This document shows positions 12,601 to 27,600 of a stretch of DNA of 64,000 nt, piece by piece (position 1 is the first letter of the stretch; each line of letters begins with the position of its first letter). Under the pieces are notes generated by a model. It ran no database searches and was not told the DNA's origin. It saw only the letters and a program-made list of their open reading frames with translations. The stretch spans positions 62,001 through 126,000 of the forward strand of contig VXBA01001784.1 in assembly GCA_013399895.1 (NCBI GenBank), written 5' to 3'. The position numbers and the translations under genes are program-made. The DNA comes from Serilophus lunatus. Taxonomy: Eukaryota > Chordata > Aves > Passeriformes > Eurylaimidae.

Positions 12601-15600
12601 TACTGATAGTCAGAAATACAAAAACTGTCCCATTCTGAAGTTTTTAAAAATTAAATAGAAAATTTACTGTAATATATGAGGGGAAAAAATTGAGCAAGCT
12701 TTCTAATTAAAAAAGTATTCAAATGTTACACAATACAAAATGATACACATTATAATCTGAATTGTTACAGAGAAAAAAAAGGTCCACTATAAATTTTCTC
12801 TTTTATATAATTTATGCACTCATTTTGTAGTTGCATTCCTTCCTTCCAGTCAAACTGCTTTGTTCTGTGGCTTTTAATAATAATAAAAAATAGTATCTGA
12901 AAGACAAACAATATTGGAGGTTCCTAATACTAACTTTAGGTAGAGAGGATGTGATTTTCCACTCAATGAAACATATGGTCAAATTTATAATACAACAATC
13001 TAGAAAAAGCCCTAGTCATTACTCATTTGTTCTGATGTAAACTCAGAGTAACACAAAAGCCAGTTTTTTATTAATGCAATATATTCACAGTTCGAAAATC
13101 AGAATAATACTTTGGAAGTATTCAGGTTGATAAATGGCAGACTTGAATTTCCTGAGAGTTGCTTTGAGTGCAAATTAAAGAAAGGAGAAAGTAATGACAC
13201 AAAGACTACAAATTCACATAGTTATGTTTTTAACTTGTGTGTTTTGATCTTGTGTTTTGACTCTACCACCCCTATATTCCAAACATTGCATGTACAATCA
13301 ACAAATAAACTTAGTTACAAAGAATGAACAAAGAAAGACAAATATGATGCTTCACTTAGCCACTAACTGCAAACAGATCATAAGCTATAAAGACTGAGTT
13401 CTGTCAACTAGTGAAGCCTGGATCAGAAACCAATGAAAACACAACAGCAGATGAAGAAATAAGAAATAGTTTTACTCACAGGAGCTCCAACATCACCTTG
13501 TGGACCCTGGCTTCCAGTAACACCTGGAACACCTGGAGCACCAGGTATGCCCTATATGGAAAAAGTGAAAGAAAATAATGTTGACGACAGTCAACATCCT
13601 TGAATCCTGAAGGGAAAAAGTGCACAAAGCAGTCAATGCACAATCAGTTCTGTCAGTCAAAGACTGGAGATCTGAGAAGTACATCCTGCAGGAAAAAGAG
13701 CACCAAAAGAACAGCTCTGAGAAAAGTACTTGAGAAAAATAACTTGGGTTGCTTTCTGGAACAGGAACAAGTTGCTGAAACACTAGACTCAATGCTTGAG
13801 GGGAATGACTTGGAATGTTCTTCTTTAAAACAACAGGATGGCTTGGAGAATACTCAATATGATCAGTAGCAATCACTTAACATTTTGCATCTATCAAGAA
13901 GGCATTAACTTTGCCTAGGTGCCCTAACTGAGAAGGCAGAGTCTATTTCTGAAGGCAGCATACATATTGCTTCGAAGGCTGAATGGGGACTCTTCCTTGG
14001 TTACAGTATGAGAGCACCCACACTCACCTCCACCCTCCTGACCAAACAAAACTTGCCGGTTCATTTTAGTTAACAGTCCTAACTGGAATTTTTTACAAAA
14101 GGAAAGTCTTGTTTCAAATGTTAAAAGCAGTAATTCCTTCTATATACTGCAGTTACTTGACTAAGAACAAGCTATCAATCTAATAACAGAACAATTTTCT
14201 CCCCTTCCCATGGGAGACATTTTTTCTTAAGCTAAGTGAAAGGGGAAAGAAATGACACTGGACGAGCAGCTATCTGCCAACTCCATGTGTCATGAGAAAA
14301 TTAACTTCCCTTGGCCTTAGTCTATCCACTCCAGCCTAGATAAGAGTGTGACCTATAATCCCCCAAATCCTGACGATTTGTGTAGTAATGAATTCCATGG
14401 GCAATACTCACCATTGGACCAGGAGGTCCTTGTGGGCCTGTGGGTCCATCTTTGCCAGGAAGGCCCTATAAAAGAGAAATAAAGGCAATTTTATCAGCTT
14501 CTTACATGTATTTGATGAATGTGTTCTGTTTCATCAAAAAGATTTTTTTATTTTTATTTTTTGTTCTTTGGTTTTGCTTTGTTTGTTTTTTGTTGGGTTT
14601 CTTTTGTTGCCCCCCCTCCCCTTTTTTTTTTTTTTAATTTTCTAATTAATAACTGTTGGTAGTGGTTTCTTAGGGAAAAAATCCCTTATTTGCCCCGGGG
14701 ATGGTTTATTTCTGAAAAGGATCTATAGTGTCGCCAATATTTAAAAACAGTCCAGTTAGTCTCACAATGCTTTTAAGTAAGAAGCAAAGCAAAATTCTTC
14801 ATACTGGCCATTTTCACCTCTGAGTGAATTTTGCACAGAATGCTTCTGTAGGGAGATAAATGAGAGGGTTTGCTGTCAAACCTCACTACCACAAGGTCAC
14901 GTTTCTACATCTGTTCTCACTGGTTCCAGCTATTCACAATCCCACTGATGAAGTGCTGAAAGATGGCAACAGAGTAGAGCTCTCTGCCCAGCAATACTGT
15001 ACATATGCACTAACTATCACTGAGGTCCTGATGCAGGAAGCAGCAGGAATGCTCATGTGGTTTACATTATGAACGTGCCTCAGAGCTTCCAGAAACGAGA
15101 GCCAAAACTTAAAGATAATTTGGAAACTGGAAAGTAAGAAAACCACAGAAAAAAAGGCTGACCAGATGTAGAAGAAAATACATTATTAATAAAGCATTCG
15201 TACAAATTAACCAGTATGCATACTGTGTATCCGTGCTATAAGGATGGGTTTCTGACCAGCCTGGTCAGTCATTTCTTTAATTACTACACGGCCTAAAAAG
15301 GAAAGATATGGTCATATCTCTGGTTCAAGACCAGTTTGAAAGGTGGTTTATGCTGGATAGTGTTTGGTTTATTGCTGAAATGTTTGAAAGTGTTTATGCT
15401 GACACATACAGTAAAGAACATTCCAGGCCTCAGTATCGCAGAGAGCTTCAGAAAAAAAAAAAATATTCTTCCAAATCTTTATTTTTGACACAGATTCAGT
15501 AATGAATACAGCATGAACTACTAGTTTTATGCTTTACACTTTACATAATTCAGAATCTGCGTTCATATTCACACATTATTATCAAAATCTGCAGTCATGT

Positions 15601-18600
15601 GGCATAAAAAGCTAGTTGGGGAATATTATCTGCCATGTACCTGGAAAGGTTTTTTTAAAAATTCCACCAGATGTGTGTTTCAATGATAAAATGAGCCACA
15701 CAGTCAACTCACATTATGTCATCTATGCCTCCTTAGACTTGATAAGGAAATACTTTCTTATTTCACAGTGTAGCCAAACGGTTCCTGAAGCTGCAAGAAC
15801 CAAAGTAGCTCCCCTATCACAGCAAGAACTAAAGAAACTGTAATAGCCAAGTGGCACTGAAATAAAGATACTAGCAGTATCTCTATCTAAGCAGTTTTAA
15901 GATATATGCAAAAAAGGTTGCAAGCCTAGCTCAAATACATTTGCAAAGGAAAGTATGTTCAGTCTCCAAAACTGGTATTCCTAGAGGAAACTGGGAATGG
16001 TATAAGGAAGGAAGTTTGAAATACATTGGAAATTATAAAACAGGGTTTCTTACTTTCTCTGAAAGAAGCATTTAGATGAAAACACTGTTTTGAAAAATTC
16101 AGTAACTATTCATATTTTTATAATAACATGGAAGTCCCTAAAAGTAATGCTAGCTAGACTTTTTGTAACAGCAAAACCTTCAGAAAGACTGATACCTTCA
16201 TATTTTCAAGTATGTTTCCCTTTTTAAAGCAAAGATGTAAAATCTGCATTTGTATTTGATCAGTTCTCAAGTAGGAAGAAAACAGGTTGGGTCCTTTTAA
16301 TGCTTAATTTAACTAGGAGGGGGGGAAATAATAGAGCTTACCTATAGGACCTGCCTTCTAGGATCTTGTGTGGATTCATACAGACTTCTAAAGAAAAATA
16401 ATGGTGCATGCCCCTCCCTTTTCCCATCCCAGTCAAAGAGTAAAACTAACAGTATGATCAAAATTACATTTTCATGGAATATATTTAATAATTTCATTAT
16501 TCTGAAGCAGTGTTCTTACTCTCCTATCAATTTTTCCTATGGTTTTATTTCTTTTGGCATTGTGTCTATATCGCCCACAAAAGATCACTTCCTGCTGTAT
16601 TTGCTAGATGTGAAAATCATTATATAAAATTAAGTCAAAGTGAAGTCTGTTTCAAGAAAGAGTATGGCAGTCCCTGTTTTATCATGCAGGTAAAAGACTA
16701 AAGATACCTGTGCTATCAGCAGGGTTTGAGGACAATGTTACTCAGACCATCTGATGGCCAGAATGGATCTGACACTCATTCTGAACTTGTAAGTAGTGCA
16801 CAGAGATTAGTAAGTACCAGGAAATTGGCAGGAAGACTGGGAATGTATTTCTTCTGGCTCTTTCCCTCATTATTTTTGGTGTGTGTAATGCAGAAGAAAA
16901 TAGAGCACTGTGAGAATTAACAAAGATGTATTCTGAGTACTGAAGCCTTAAAGATATTATTTAATCTCCCATTTATTGGATTCTCTTCTTTGCCTAACCA
17001 TCTCTATTCCAAGGGGAATGACTAAAGGAATTACATAATCTAACAGCACTTTCTCTTTGTCACATCCAGAAATTATTCTGACCCACTGAATCTCCCCCAT
17101 GGAGCTGCATGTCCGAGACCAGGATGGTAAAGACTTTGATATGTGATCTAAGATGTAATTCTGAGAATCAAGATGCATATTATTTTAGGCAGTTAGCTTA
17201 AATCAAGACATACTTTGCTAATGGTATGAAAAAAAAAAGTTATAGAGAAACATTTTAGATCAGACAGAATTTTTAAGAGGGATTTTATTTGCCAAAATAT
17301 AGATGGCACCTGTAAAATATCAAGTCTGCTGAAGTCAGTACTGCTGCTGCCCTCATGATAAGCTTTTGGTAGCCTGGAATTGAGGAACTTGTGGAGAGGT
17401 GATTTTTCAAGTAAGACTACATACCAGCAGAAACTTAACTGAAGCTACTGAGCCCAGGCTTGAGAGAGTTTCCTATAAGGCCTTTTGAAAAAAACTTGAA
17501 GCCTGCGACTGCCTAACCCAGAAAAAGAACAGAACGTGTCACATGTGCAATTCGAGCTCTATAAATGTATGAAATTCTTGGGAGAGTTGGTGGAGACACA
17601 CAGGCTTGTTCCTTTTAGTAAAACCTCTCTATACTGCTAGCTACAAATATGGCACAGCAAGAGAGGACACCAACCAACCACAGTTCCAGCCATAAATGAA
17701 AAATAAATTATCTTCTATTTTATAAAATCTTTTATGACAACCTTTTATAACTGGAAGTGGATGAGAGTGAGGGGTGAGTTGGAGTTTCAAAAAGAATCAT
17801 TTTAAGTTATTAGGATTTAGGAAAGCAGGGTTGTAGGAAAAGTAGAGTGCCTGTGAAATTAGAGATAGAATAGTTAGAATAGACAATACAATATTCAAAA
17901 GATAGCACTTAAGCAAACATTCTAAGGTCCTCAAGGTCTCCTAAAGGCTCTGCTGCTAAGCGACCACGCAGCAGATAGCTGGGGGCAGGGAGAGGGAAGA
18001 ACTCTGGCTTCATCCCGGTCCATGTCTGGGGCGGGGAGAAGGAGGGGAGTGGGGAGGGATCTTGGAATAAGAACCAGTCAAGGGCCAAGGATACATCCAC
18101 TATGGAAGGAGTATTTAAGATGGACTGTTCCCGTGGGACGGGGAGGGAGAGGGAATTTTGAATTCTGTAACCTTCCCTCCCAGCGTACTGAATAAAGCAT
18201 ACCTATCTCAAAACTCATCTGAGTTCTGAGCGTTGGATCACCGAGTCAGGAGATTGTTCCTTGTGTAGAGTTTAAGATGTAGATTTAAACCAGTTACCAG
18301 ACAGGTATAAAATATTTACATGTATATTCAGAATGTTTGCTTTACTATCAGAAAAGGCATTTTTTTACTCTGATTCAACCTCCAACAGTATTTTTATTAC
18401 ATCCCACTCTTTTTCATAGGGAGGGTATGTAATTATGAGAGTGATCTTTCTATGAATTTACACAACTGATGGGGAAGATGTTCTATTTCTTCTATTATTA
18501 AAATGCAAGAAAAAGCAAATGAAGTAGGGCCTATGGTGCAGAAGTTCAGAAATACAAAAAGAAACTTTACAGACTAAGTGTTGAATCGCAACACTTAAGT

Positions 18601-21600
18601 AGGGGAAAAACAAATTTTCTCAACTGATTTCTAAAATAAAACCAGAAAGTATGAACTCTAGAAATCAAAACAAAAAGGAAGGAAAAAGAACTGTAAAAGT
18701 CAAATGATTCCAACTACCAGCAACTAGAAGAAAAAAAAATCTTTATTCCAAGACTTCATGAGTCTAATATCACATTATATCCAGTTCAACAAAGTTCTCA
18801 GAGATCTCTCAGTAAGTACCAGTCCTGTGCTTATCTCCCACTAAAATCAGTGTGATTTAGTCATCTTTTTAAATACTGTACAGCACTGGTACCACTATAA
18901 TGACAGCATTTCAATGATCAATAAATACTAAAGAGGAAGTAATAACTAAGAGAAGAATAACATAGAAAATCTCAGTTCTAGGAATATAATAGTTGTAAAA
19001 CAGTTTGGCATCTTGGCTAACAGGAGGAAGCCCAACAAAAGGAACATTGTAGAAAAAGGCAATTTACTTCTCAGGAATTTTCCAATTCCCCTTTGCTGCT
19101 GCAGTTACTCCCTATAGAATTATGCCTTTCTCAAGCGCTGGGTCTTCAAAGAGACTGCGGTGAAATAATTGGTTTCAATCTTCACCCACTAAAAGCGATT
19201 TTATGTTTTCATTACTTCACAGGAATCAAATGAGTTACACCACCATAAAATTAGTATAACATAATTGTTTGTTGCCATAGAAATAATTCAGGACAACACT
19301 GCATAAGGCCTGCACAGAGACAATAACAGGCTAACAGACCTAATTTTTTTGAACTCTAGGGCTGTTTATGCATCTCCTGTGATTAACAGCAGAAAAAAAG
19401 TGAAGACATGAACAAAGCATTATTACCATATCTATAAAAATTGGCAATTTATGTAATTACCCCCCCCTCTTTTTAGACAACACTAGAGTATTCTACAGAA
19501 TATGCACTACATGAACTTTCCAGGCTGTATCAAAAGCCTTTGCTGCCCTCGTCTTCCTTGTTTTTTCTCTGGAATGCCATCTCTCTACAACAACCTGCTG
19601 ACTTCCACATGTGGAAAAATGAAACCACTTTTGAACTTCTGGCTGACATCAAGGCATGGCTGAGGGCATCCACTGCTAAATATAAACTCAGTTACAGAAT
19701 AATGTAAAAATACAGAGTTCTCTTCTCCTTGAACTGCAGACTCCTCAATACCCCTCATGATCAGGAATGTAGAGGAAGGAGGCACATACCACTCACATGC
19801 ACAGCATTTAACATCAAGTCACCTCAACCTGTTCATGCCCAAGATTAGACAGAATGTGGCAAAAATCCAAATGTTCATCAGGCTCCAGGTTTCTATTAAC
19901 TGGAGATGAACAGGTGACACCAAGCTTGGAGCATTTAAGGGAAAATATTCCAATACAGCCAAAAAGAAGACATTAAAACCACTAAAAACCAGAAGACATC
20001 GCAGCACTATAAAGTAGAAAAGAAGAATATACATATACACCTTCATATTTCACTACAACTTAGTTGAAAAATAGGCTATTTGTCCAATTAGCTTATTCAT
20101 CTGATAATTTCATGCAAATCTTTAGAAAATGAGTTTCTTTTCTTGATTTAGGGAAAAAGCATCTATGTATCACCCAAATTCTACAGTAACTTCAGTGTAA
20201 TTACTTCAAGACATAAAGATATGCCAATGTTTAAATTCATAGTAGCGAGTTCAAATACACATTTTGCTACAGGTATGGGGATTTTTATAATAGGGTCTCA
20301 GGGTAATGCCAGAAAGTCAAAGAAGGTCCAGATTTCCCTGAAGTTCAAGTTGCATTAACATATCCAAAAAAGGTTCACGAACATGTAAATCTTGTTCAAA
20401 TGAAACTGAAAATTAATACTTAATAATGAACTTCTGCTCTAGACCGAAATCTAGTACTTTCCAGTGCCTGACTAATAATGAAACAAAAGTCTCCCCAAGG
20501 AGGAAAGGAGCGGGGCTTATAGATTTAACTGCATAAATGAGTGATTTTTTTCTTATTGGTTCCTAGACAGGTTGTGAGTATCTTCAGTTGCTTTACCAGA
20601 TGCAGAATGAGGTAGACTAAATTTTGGTATTATTCTTCACCTTTTCCTCATATTAACAGTTTCTACAGGTATTGCTCTACATTCAATACTAAATTTCCTT
20701 GTAGTTGTCTATGTTATTAATTAATTTGCTAGAAAGCTAATTCGTATAACTGCATTGGATTGCATACATTCATGAGCCATTTAACAACCATCTAATTTTA
20801 AATGTATAAGAGACAAACTGGCAGTGCTAAACACAAGTGACATCTACTCCTATCAAATGGATTAAGCACAGCCATCGTGCAGTGTATGGTTCCCAATACT
20901 CATCTAGTCTTTCTCAATCCTCATGTAGCAGATGCAAGAATATCCACTCTGCCTCTGACTGCTGTGCTGATTTGCACAGAGATATGGTCTCTAGAAATTA
21001 TGGATATGACATAAATTACAATAAATCAACCATGCCAAGAAAATACCCATTACAGAAAGGAAACAAAACACATGTAAAACATATTCATTTTACCTTACCC
21101 TTTGACCTTGAGCTCCATCCCTTCCAGGTGAACCTGATGCTCCTGGGACACCCTATGCATTATAAAGGGAGAGCAAATGAGAAGTTCTGATTAACTGAAT
21201 CCAATTAAAAAATTTTTCAGTGAAGCTTGATTTGCTTTTGGATAAATGTTATAGATAAATGGAACTAGAGAGTTCAATAATGGGGCCATAAAAGAGATTC
21301 AGTGAAGAAGATATTTCTGTGCCTTGAGAGATGGGTAAACAGACATTGTTAACGTGCACAGGCTTTGAGTCTACAGAGACTAGATTTCTTGGTTAAATAA
21401 GAAAGCAACCAGTTCCTCAGGCTCCAAATGAATTGGTCACTGCACACCAGCATACCCTAGATTCCTTCTCTTTCTAAGCCTCTATTCAAATTCAACCTAA
21501 CAACACATTTCTCGGCATTTTGGAATATGTGCCCTAAACACACAGTCAATTCAACATTCAAGCTTAGTAAGTGACAGGTTAGACAATAACTTAAGGAATA

Positions 21601-24600
21601 CCTGCAGGCCAGGAAAACCAAGATCTCCCTTCTCTCCCTTCTCACCTGGTGGCCCCTGCAAATTAAGAATCACACACAGTAAACCAAATGTATGGTTACT
21701 TTTCTATTTTTAATAGTTCCTTTCAGCTTCTTTAGAAAAAAGCAACAAAGCATACTGAAAGAAAAAACACAGACTCTTTTTTGCAAAACAGCAAATGAAG
21801 AATTTAAGAATATAGAAAATAGAACTCATTTTAAAATACTTCATAATTAACCTGACAAAACTATAAGTCCTTATGTTAAAAAAAAACCAAAACAACAAGG
21901 TAGCTATTTTCTTTTCTCTTCAAAGTAATCTGTTTCACTTCAGATCTCAAAAGAATTTCCTATAAAGATGAAATCAAGGAGTTTCTACAGAAACTAGATT
22001 ATGTTTCTACAGTATGTAAGCATGACAAAATATACTTTCCTAGATAACAAATTTAATTAAATTTTATAGAGAAACAGTTTCTCTGTGAAATAAGTATTCT
22101 TAGAAGTAAAGTATTCTGTGTTATTGTCTGATGACAGCATCATCAGGAATATTCAGTTTTGGTAAATCTTTATATTGTACAGCAGTATCATATAGCCTGA
22201 ATAAAATGAAGAAAGTGTATTATAATGTAGTAAATTATGAAAAAAATCTGCTTCTGAGGGCTTGTGTGTACCCATCTACTGAGAAGCACATGAAACAAGA
22301 TAAATGCTGTTGATTCATTATTCTACCAATATTTCATTATGATGAAATTTGGTAATTTATTTCACAACAGCATCACAAATTCCAGGCCTAATCACCTCCT
22401 CTGATGATAGACTTTGTAATGTACTGAACATTCTTAATTTTGTCAGAGTACGGTGTTCTTCCTTGTGTATACCTTTCAAGTTAGTACTGATCTGCAATGA
22501 GCAAGAAACACCACAACCAGAAAAGGACAAAATATTAACATTTTGGTTAGATGCCATGTTACAATCCCCACTGCAATTTTTTTCCACTTGTCTCCAAGTT
22601 TGGATGCTAATACCCAGGTCATATTGTGTCAGTGATCAAATACTTTCAGCCGACTAAAAGTTCAGATTCAAATCAAAAACCAGAGATGTTGTCATTGAAG
22701 CCACGTTCACTACAGGTCAAACCCACATCTGTGATTTCACCTCAAATACTGAAATTCAGATTCTGATCACAACACCAAAAGCTATTTCAGTCTAGTATAA
22801 GATATTTGCTGTTTAAAACATCACAGAAAAGAAGCATATGGATTTTTTTAAATCTCACTGGAAGCCCTTGAATAGAAAGTCCACTGGGTCCTTGTGGTCC
22901 TGGAGGTCCTTGCGGCCCAGGAACACCAATTTCACCTCGAGGTCCATCTGGTCCCTGAAGTAGCACAGGACATAAGTTAAACTCTTATCATATGGACAAA
23001 GGCAGCTTCTGTTTGAGGAATTAAATACCAATGGATTCAAAAACATCTGAAATATGAGTTAACGTGATTGAGCAGATCAGGTTCAATTTAAAACCGTGTA
23101 GTTCCTTTAAAAATACTAAAAAATGTTATGATTTATTCTGTGAAAGCAACATTCTGAATGTTATAGCTTTTATCAACGAACAAACAGAACAAGAAATAGT
23201 CATGAAAATAGCCACACCAAACACCAGTGGCATTTCACTATGCTTTTTCTTCAACAATATCAGAGACAATCTGGATTTAATTTCAAGGTTTACATTCAGC
23301 AGAGATAAACCAAGAACTTGTGCATCTGTCAAATGTAGAGTGCTATATAAAGTACCTTTGGACCTGGATCACCACGATGACCTTTGGCCCCTCTGACACC
23401 TGGACCACCCTGTAAAGCACAAGCACAGGACTCAGTAAAAACCAAAACTCTCAAACAAAAATGAAATCCAGAGAAGACCAAAGAGATTTTTACTGTTCCT
23501 GAATCAGTGTTCAAGAATCAGTAAATGCCCTGTTGATATACTTCCACTGGAGTAATTAAACTGAGAACATACTTAATTGTGGCCATACACAGTAACAGAT
23601 TTAAATACAGATGTGACTACTTTCTAGAGCCAAGAATGCACACCGCATAAGCATCAAAATAACACTGAAATATGAATGGAAATGTGGTCATGGGTTTCAT
23701 TCCAGTTGCTGAAACCTCCTGCACATCTGTTCTCACCAAAATCATATTCTTAAAGGCTGAGTTTCCAAGAAAGCCAAGAGCATTCTAGCTTGTATTGAAA
23801 ACAGCAGGACCAGGGCAGTGATTGTTCCCCTGTACTCAGCACTGGTGAGGCTGTACCTCAAATTCTGTGTCCAATTCTGGGCCCCTCACTACAAGAAGGA
23901 CATTGAGGGACTGGAGCATGTCCAGAGAATGGCAATAAACCTGGTGAAGGGTAGGTCTGGAGCACAAATCTCAAGAGAAGAGGCAGAGGGAACTGGGGTC
24001 ATTCAGCCTGGGGAAGAGGAGCTCAGGAGAGACCTTATTGCTCCCTATGACTACCTGAAAGAAGGCTGTAGCCAGTTGAGGGTCAGCCTGTTCTCCCAAG
24101 TAACAAGTGACAGAACAAGAAGAAATGGGCTCAAGTTGCACCAGGGGAGGTTTAGATTGGATATTAGGAAAAAATTCTTCATGCAAAGGGTTGTCAGGCA
24201 TTGAAACAGGCTGACCAGGGAAGTGGAGGAATCATCATCCCTGGAGGTATTTACAAGATGTGTAGATGTGGCACTTTGGGACATGGTTTAGCGGTGGATT
24301 TAGCAGTGCTAGACTTGATCATCTTAAAGGTCTTTTCCAACCTAAACAGTTTTATAATTCTGTGATTCTAATGCCTCAGGAATATTCTTCTGCAAGGATA
24401 ACTGCAGAATCTACTAGACCTATCATGGTTTAATGCAGAGCTACTCCTAGGTAAAATGCTATTTTGGCCATTTTTCTCTTTTTTGCTTTCTTAGCAATGC
24501 CTACATCTGTTCATCATTATTAAAACAACTGTTGCCTTTTTTTTTTTGTATCATCTGAGACGCTGGAGTAGCATATATCTATGGATGGCTGCCATGAATG

Positions 24601-27600
24601 TGTTTTGCAAAAACATGCTTGCATATGCTTTCTGTTCCAGGACAACAGAATTTATTTTTTTTTCATTCTCTGCATATCAATTTCCCTCTTCCCCCACCTG
24701 AGTACGTTGCTTAATCTACTGGAATGTGAGCTTTACAGCTATTCTGCCATTTTTACTCAAAAAAAGATCTTGTAAAACTGGACACTATAACTGAATAGCC
24801 TTGTATAGAAGCTATAGTAAGTACATACAAAAATAACAGCAGTTAAAGGCACAAAAATAGAAAATGTACTTATATGTAGTACCTGTGAGACTTTAAACAG
24901 GAATACAAATAACAGAAATATTTGGAGATACCAGAGTACTCTTGCTATTCAGTGAAGGTATCAGGACATGGTCTTCATATGTGTGATCACAGAGCAGTTT
25001 TTCATTACCCCTCTTGGCTTCCTCAATCTTCCTACTTCCATCCCAGAGCTCTATGACCACAACCCATTCCGCCATAGCCAGCTCTGACCCTAAAATCTCA
25101 TCCCACACTCTCCATGGAACCATGTTCCAATTGCCAGTTCCAAAATTACAGATACTCATATTTCTGCATTCCAGCCCAGTAGCTCCTCTGTCCTTTCTGT
25201 TGTGTTTGCCTTTCTCTTGAGATTACTCTCTCTGAGATTAAAAATTCCTCAGCTCAATAAAAGCAACATTTTAACATAAAAAATTGCCGTTTTCTCCCAT
25301 TTTGTTCTCAGATTGTATTTTTACTAAGAATATGTACTTAAAAAGAGCCTGATGCTGAGTACTTAAATCATATGCTTTCAGATTCATGCTGAAGTTGGTA
25401 TCCATGTTTTGAACCCAGTAACCTTTTTCTGGTGAAAGAAAAAGTTCCAGAAAAGCATTTATTTAAGATGAAAACATCAGAAAAGCCCCCCTCATTTTTC
25501 TCAGAAACTTGTTTTGTTGGTTGTTTCCCAGCTCTACTAAGCTTGTGTGATTAATTTCAAATCCTTCATTTCTTCTGCCACTTCTTCTAGCCAAAAATTC
25601 CTGCTATGCCTTTTTTCCTTACTTTGAATAACTTCTTAATAGCCAGTTCTTTCTCCCAGAAACAGCTCTTAATCAACTCTTATCAAGACACCTCCTTATT
25701 TCTTTTTAATAGTCAAAACATATGAAGCACCGAAAGCTTTCTCTTGCAATTAAACTTCTCCAATCCTCCAGTATTTTTGCCTATTTCACCTTCTTCAATT
25801 TTGCAGGATTCCTTATAAATGCAGGCATTGGTTTTGTGTGACATCTTACTGTGTGAGGAACTTCAGACAGCAGGATAAAATTCTGGCAAAGATGAAGCCA
25901 TAAAAACAGTATTCCATAGTGAAAATTGCCAGATAATCTTAATTCTAAACAACACTTTATTTTACCCAAAATGACCCATTTCCTAAAAGTCTAAAAAATC
26001 TTTCCACAGTTACTATCCCAAACAAATGGAAGCCTTTTATATGGAAGCCTTTTATTTGGAGTCTTTTTAGTCTAATGTCTAAAACTGGCTAGCTGGTAGA
26101 ATCCTGATCTCTTAAACAGAAAAATCCTTGGCTTAGAGAAAAGTCACATGACATTTTAATGACTTGGAGCACTATTGACCAGACTCAGTACATGTGACTC
26201 TCTGACTTTTGGTTGGCACAGAGATGAACGCTGACTTTATTCTTTTTCTCTGCTTTTTTTTTCTTTCTTTCTTTCCAGAGCTATGCTATCTAACTGTCTG
26301 GCAAAAAAACAGATGCTTTTACTTTTAACAGGCAGAGTTCCACAATCACATATTTGCCTGCATTGACAGTGATTTTTCTGCTTGACTTTAAGCCTCCTCT
26401 TGCATGGCACTATGCTACTCAAAACATTGTTAATCCTAAATGTAATATGTAGAAGCACATTAATTTACTGCTGGATTAAGCCCTAGCAATTCCTGATCCA
26501 TACATCTTCTGAGCTATAATAATACATATCCTTCCAGTCAAACAATTTTCCAACATTTTTCATTTTACTGTGAAATGTGGTCAAACCACTCAATTTCAGT
26601 GACATTTTTATGTGAATTATCTCACTGTCTTTTTTGTAGAACAAAAACCGGATGCTAAAATACAGAAATTAAAACTTTAATCCATACTTGATTTATAACC
26701 TATATTTAAATAGGACAACAGAACAATTTCTCCTTGTTCAAGACAATGCCTTCAGTGAATTTTTTTCTGAATTCCTTTTCAAGTTTTTGTACCAGAGCTT
26801 GAAGAACAGTTCTTGCAGAAACCCTAACCCCTGAGTTGTTAGTAGGATTTATGTCTGCTAGGATCAACTACATGAATGCCTGTGTAAGTTAATTTTGTTG
26901 TTAAACATGTATCTCATGCAATTTGTGTACTTTAACATTTTCAGAAACATTGTTCTTTGCATTCTTCACTAGCTCTTTCATTTCAAAACTTGCTTTTGGA
27001 AGACACAGGACACAGTATGAGCAGAGAAACACGCCGTTCAACCTTTACACAAGAGAGCTTCACCTCAAACTAACTTAGCAAGCAGCCCTAGGATGCCAAT
27101 CGGAGTTAACAATCTAGTTGTAAAAGAAAAACCATATGATCATTCTGCAAATATTCCAGTTATGATCCTTGTTAAACCAAACCAGTAACACACCATTGTG
27201 AACAGAGCCTGCAACTTTTCTAAATTGATAAAAATCAGCCTTGAGATGTGAGGTAGAGTCCCCAAAATTCAGTGACCCATATCTCCATGTCTGTACGTTT
27301 TACTGGATTGAGGAAACTCAGAGAGTGGAGATTTATTCTGTATTCCTATGATAGTGTACAGAGATGGAAGGAAAGAGAAATAATTGTCTTCTAGAAGACA
27401 ATATCTAGTTCCACTGGTTACACAGGGAACTTAGATACACACTTAACATTCACACTGTAAGCACTTCACGAGTGCTATCAAAGTAACATCACAAAGTGAA
27501 GGTAAAACTTGTGTCAGTGTGCATTTCCTCATTCACTGGCAAGCTGGAAAAAAGTTTAATTCAGCTTTCACCCAAGGCATATCACTTCACCCCCTCCTTC

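Larger units (their letters stand above)
14466..21098 (-). other. COL14A1: Intron 25 (6.6 kb)
   Basis: A long intron. It holds a T-rich tract with a C-run at 14540-14637 (plus strand) and an LTR-like segment at about 17905-18265. The rest is A/T-rich sequence in which I see no gene, RNA or identifiable repeat. Confidence 0.65.
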
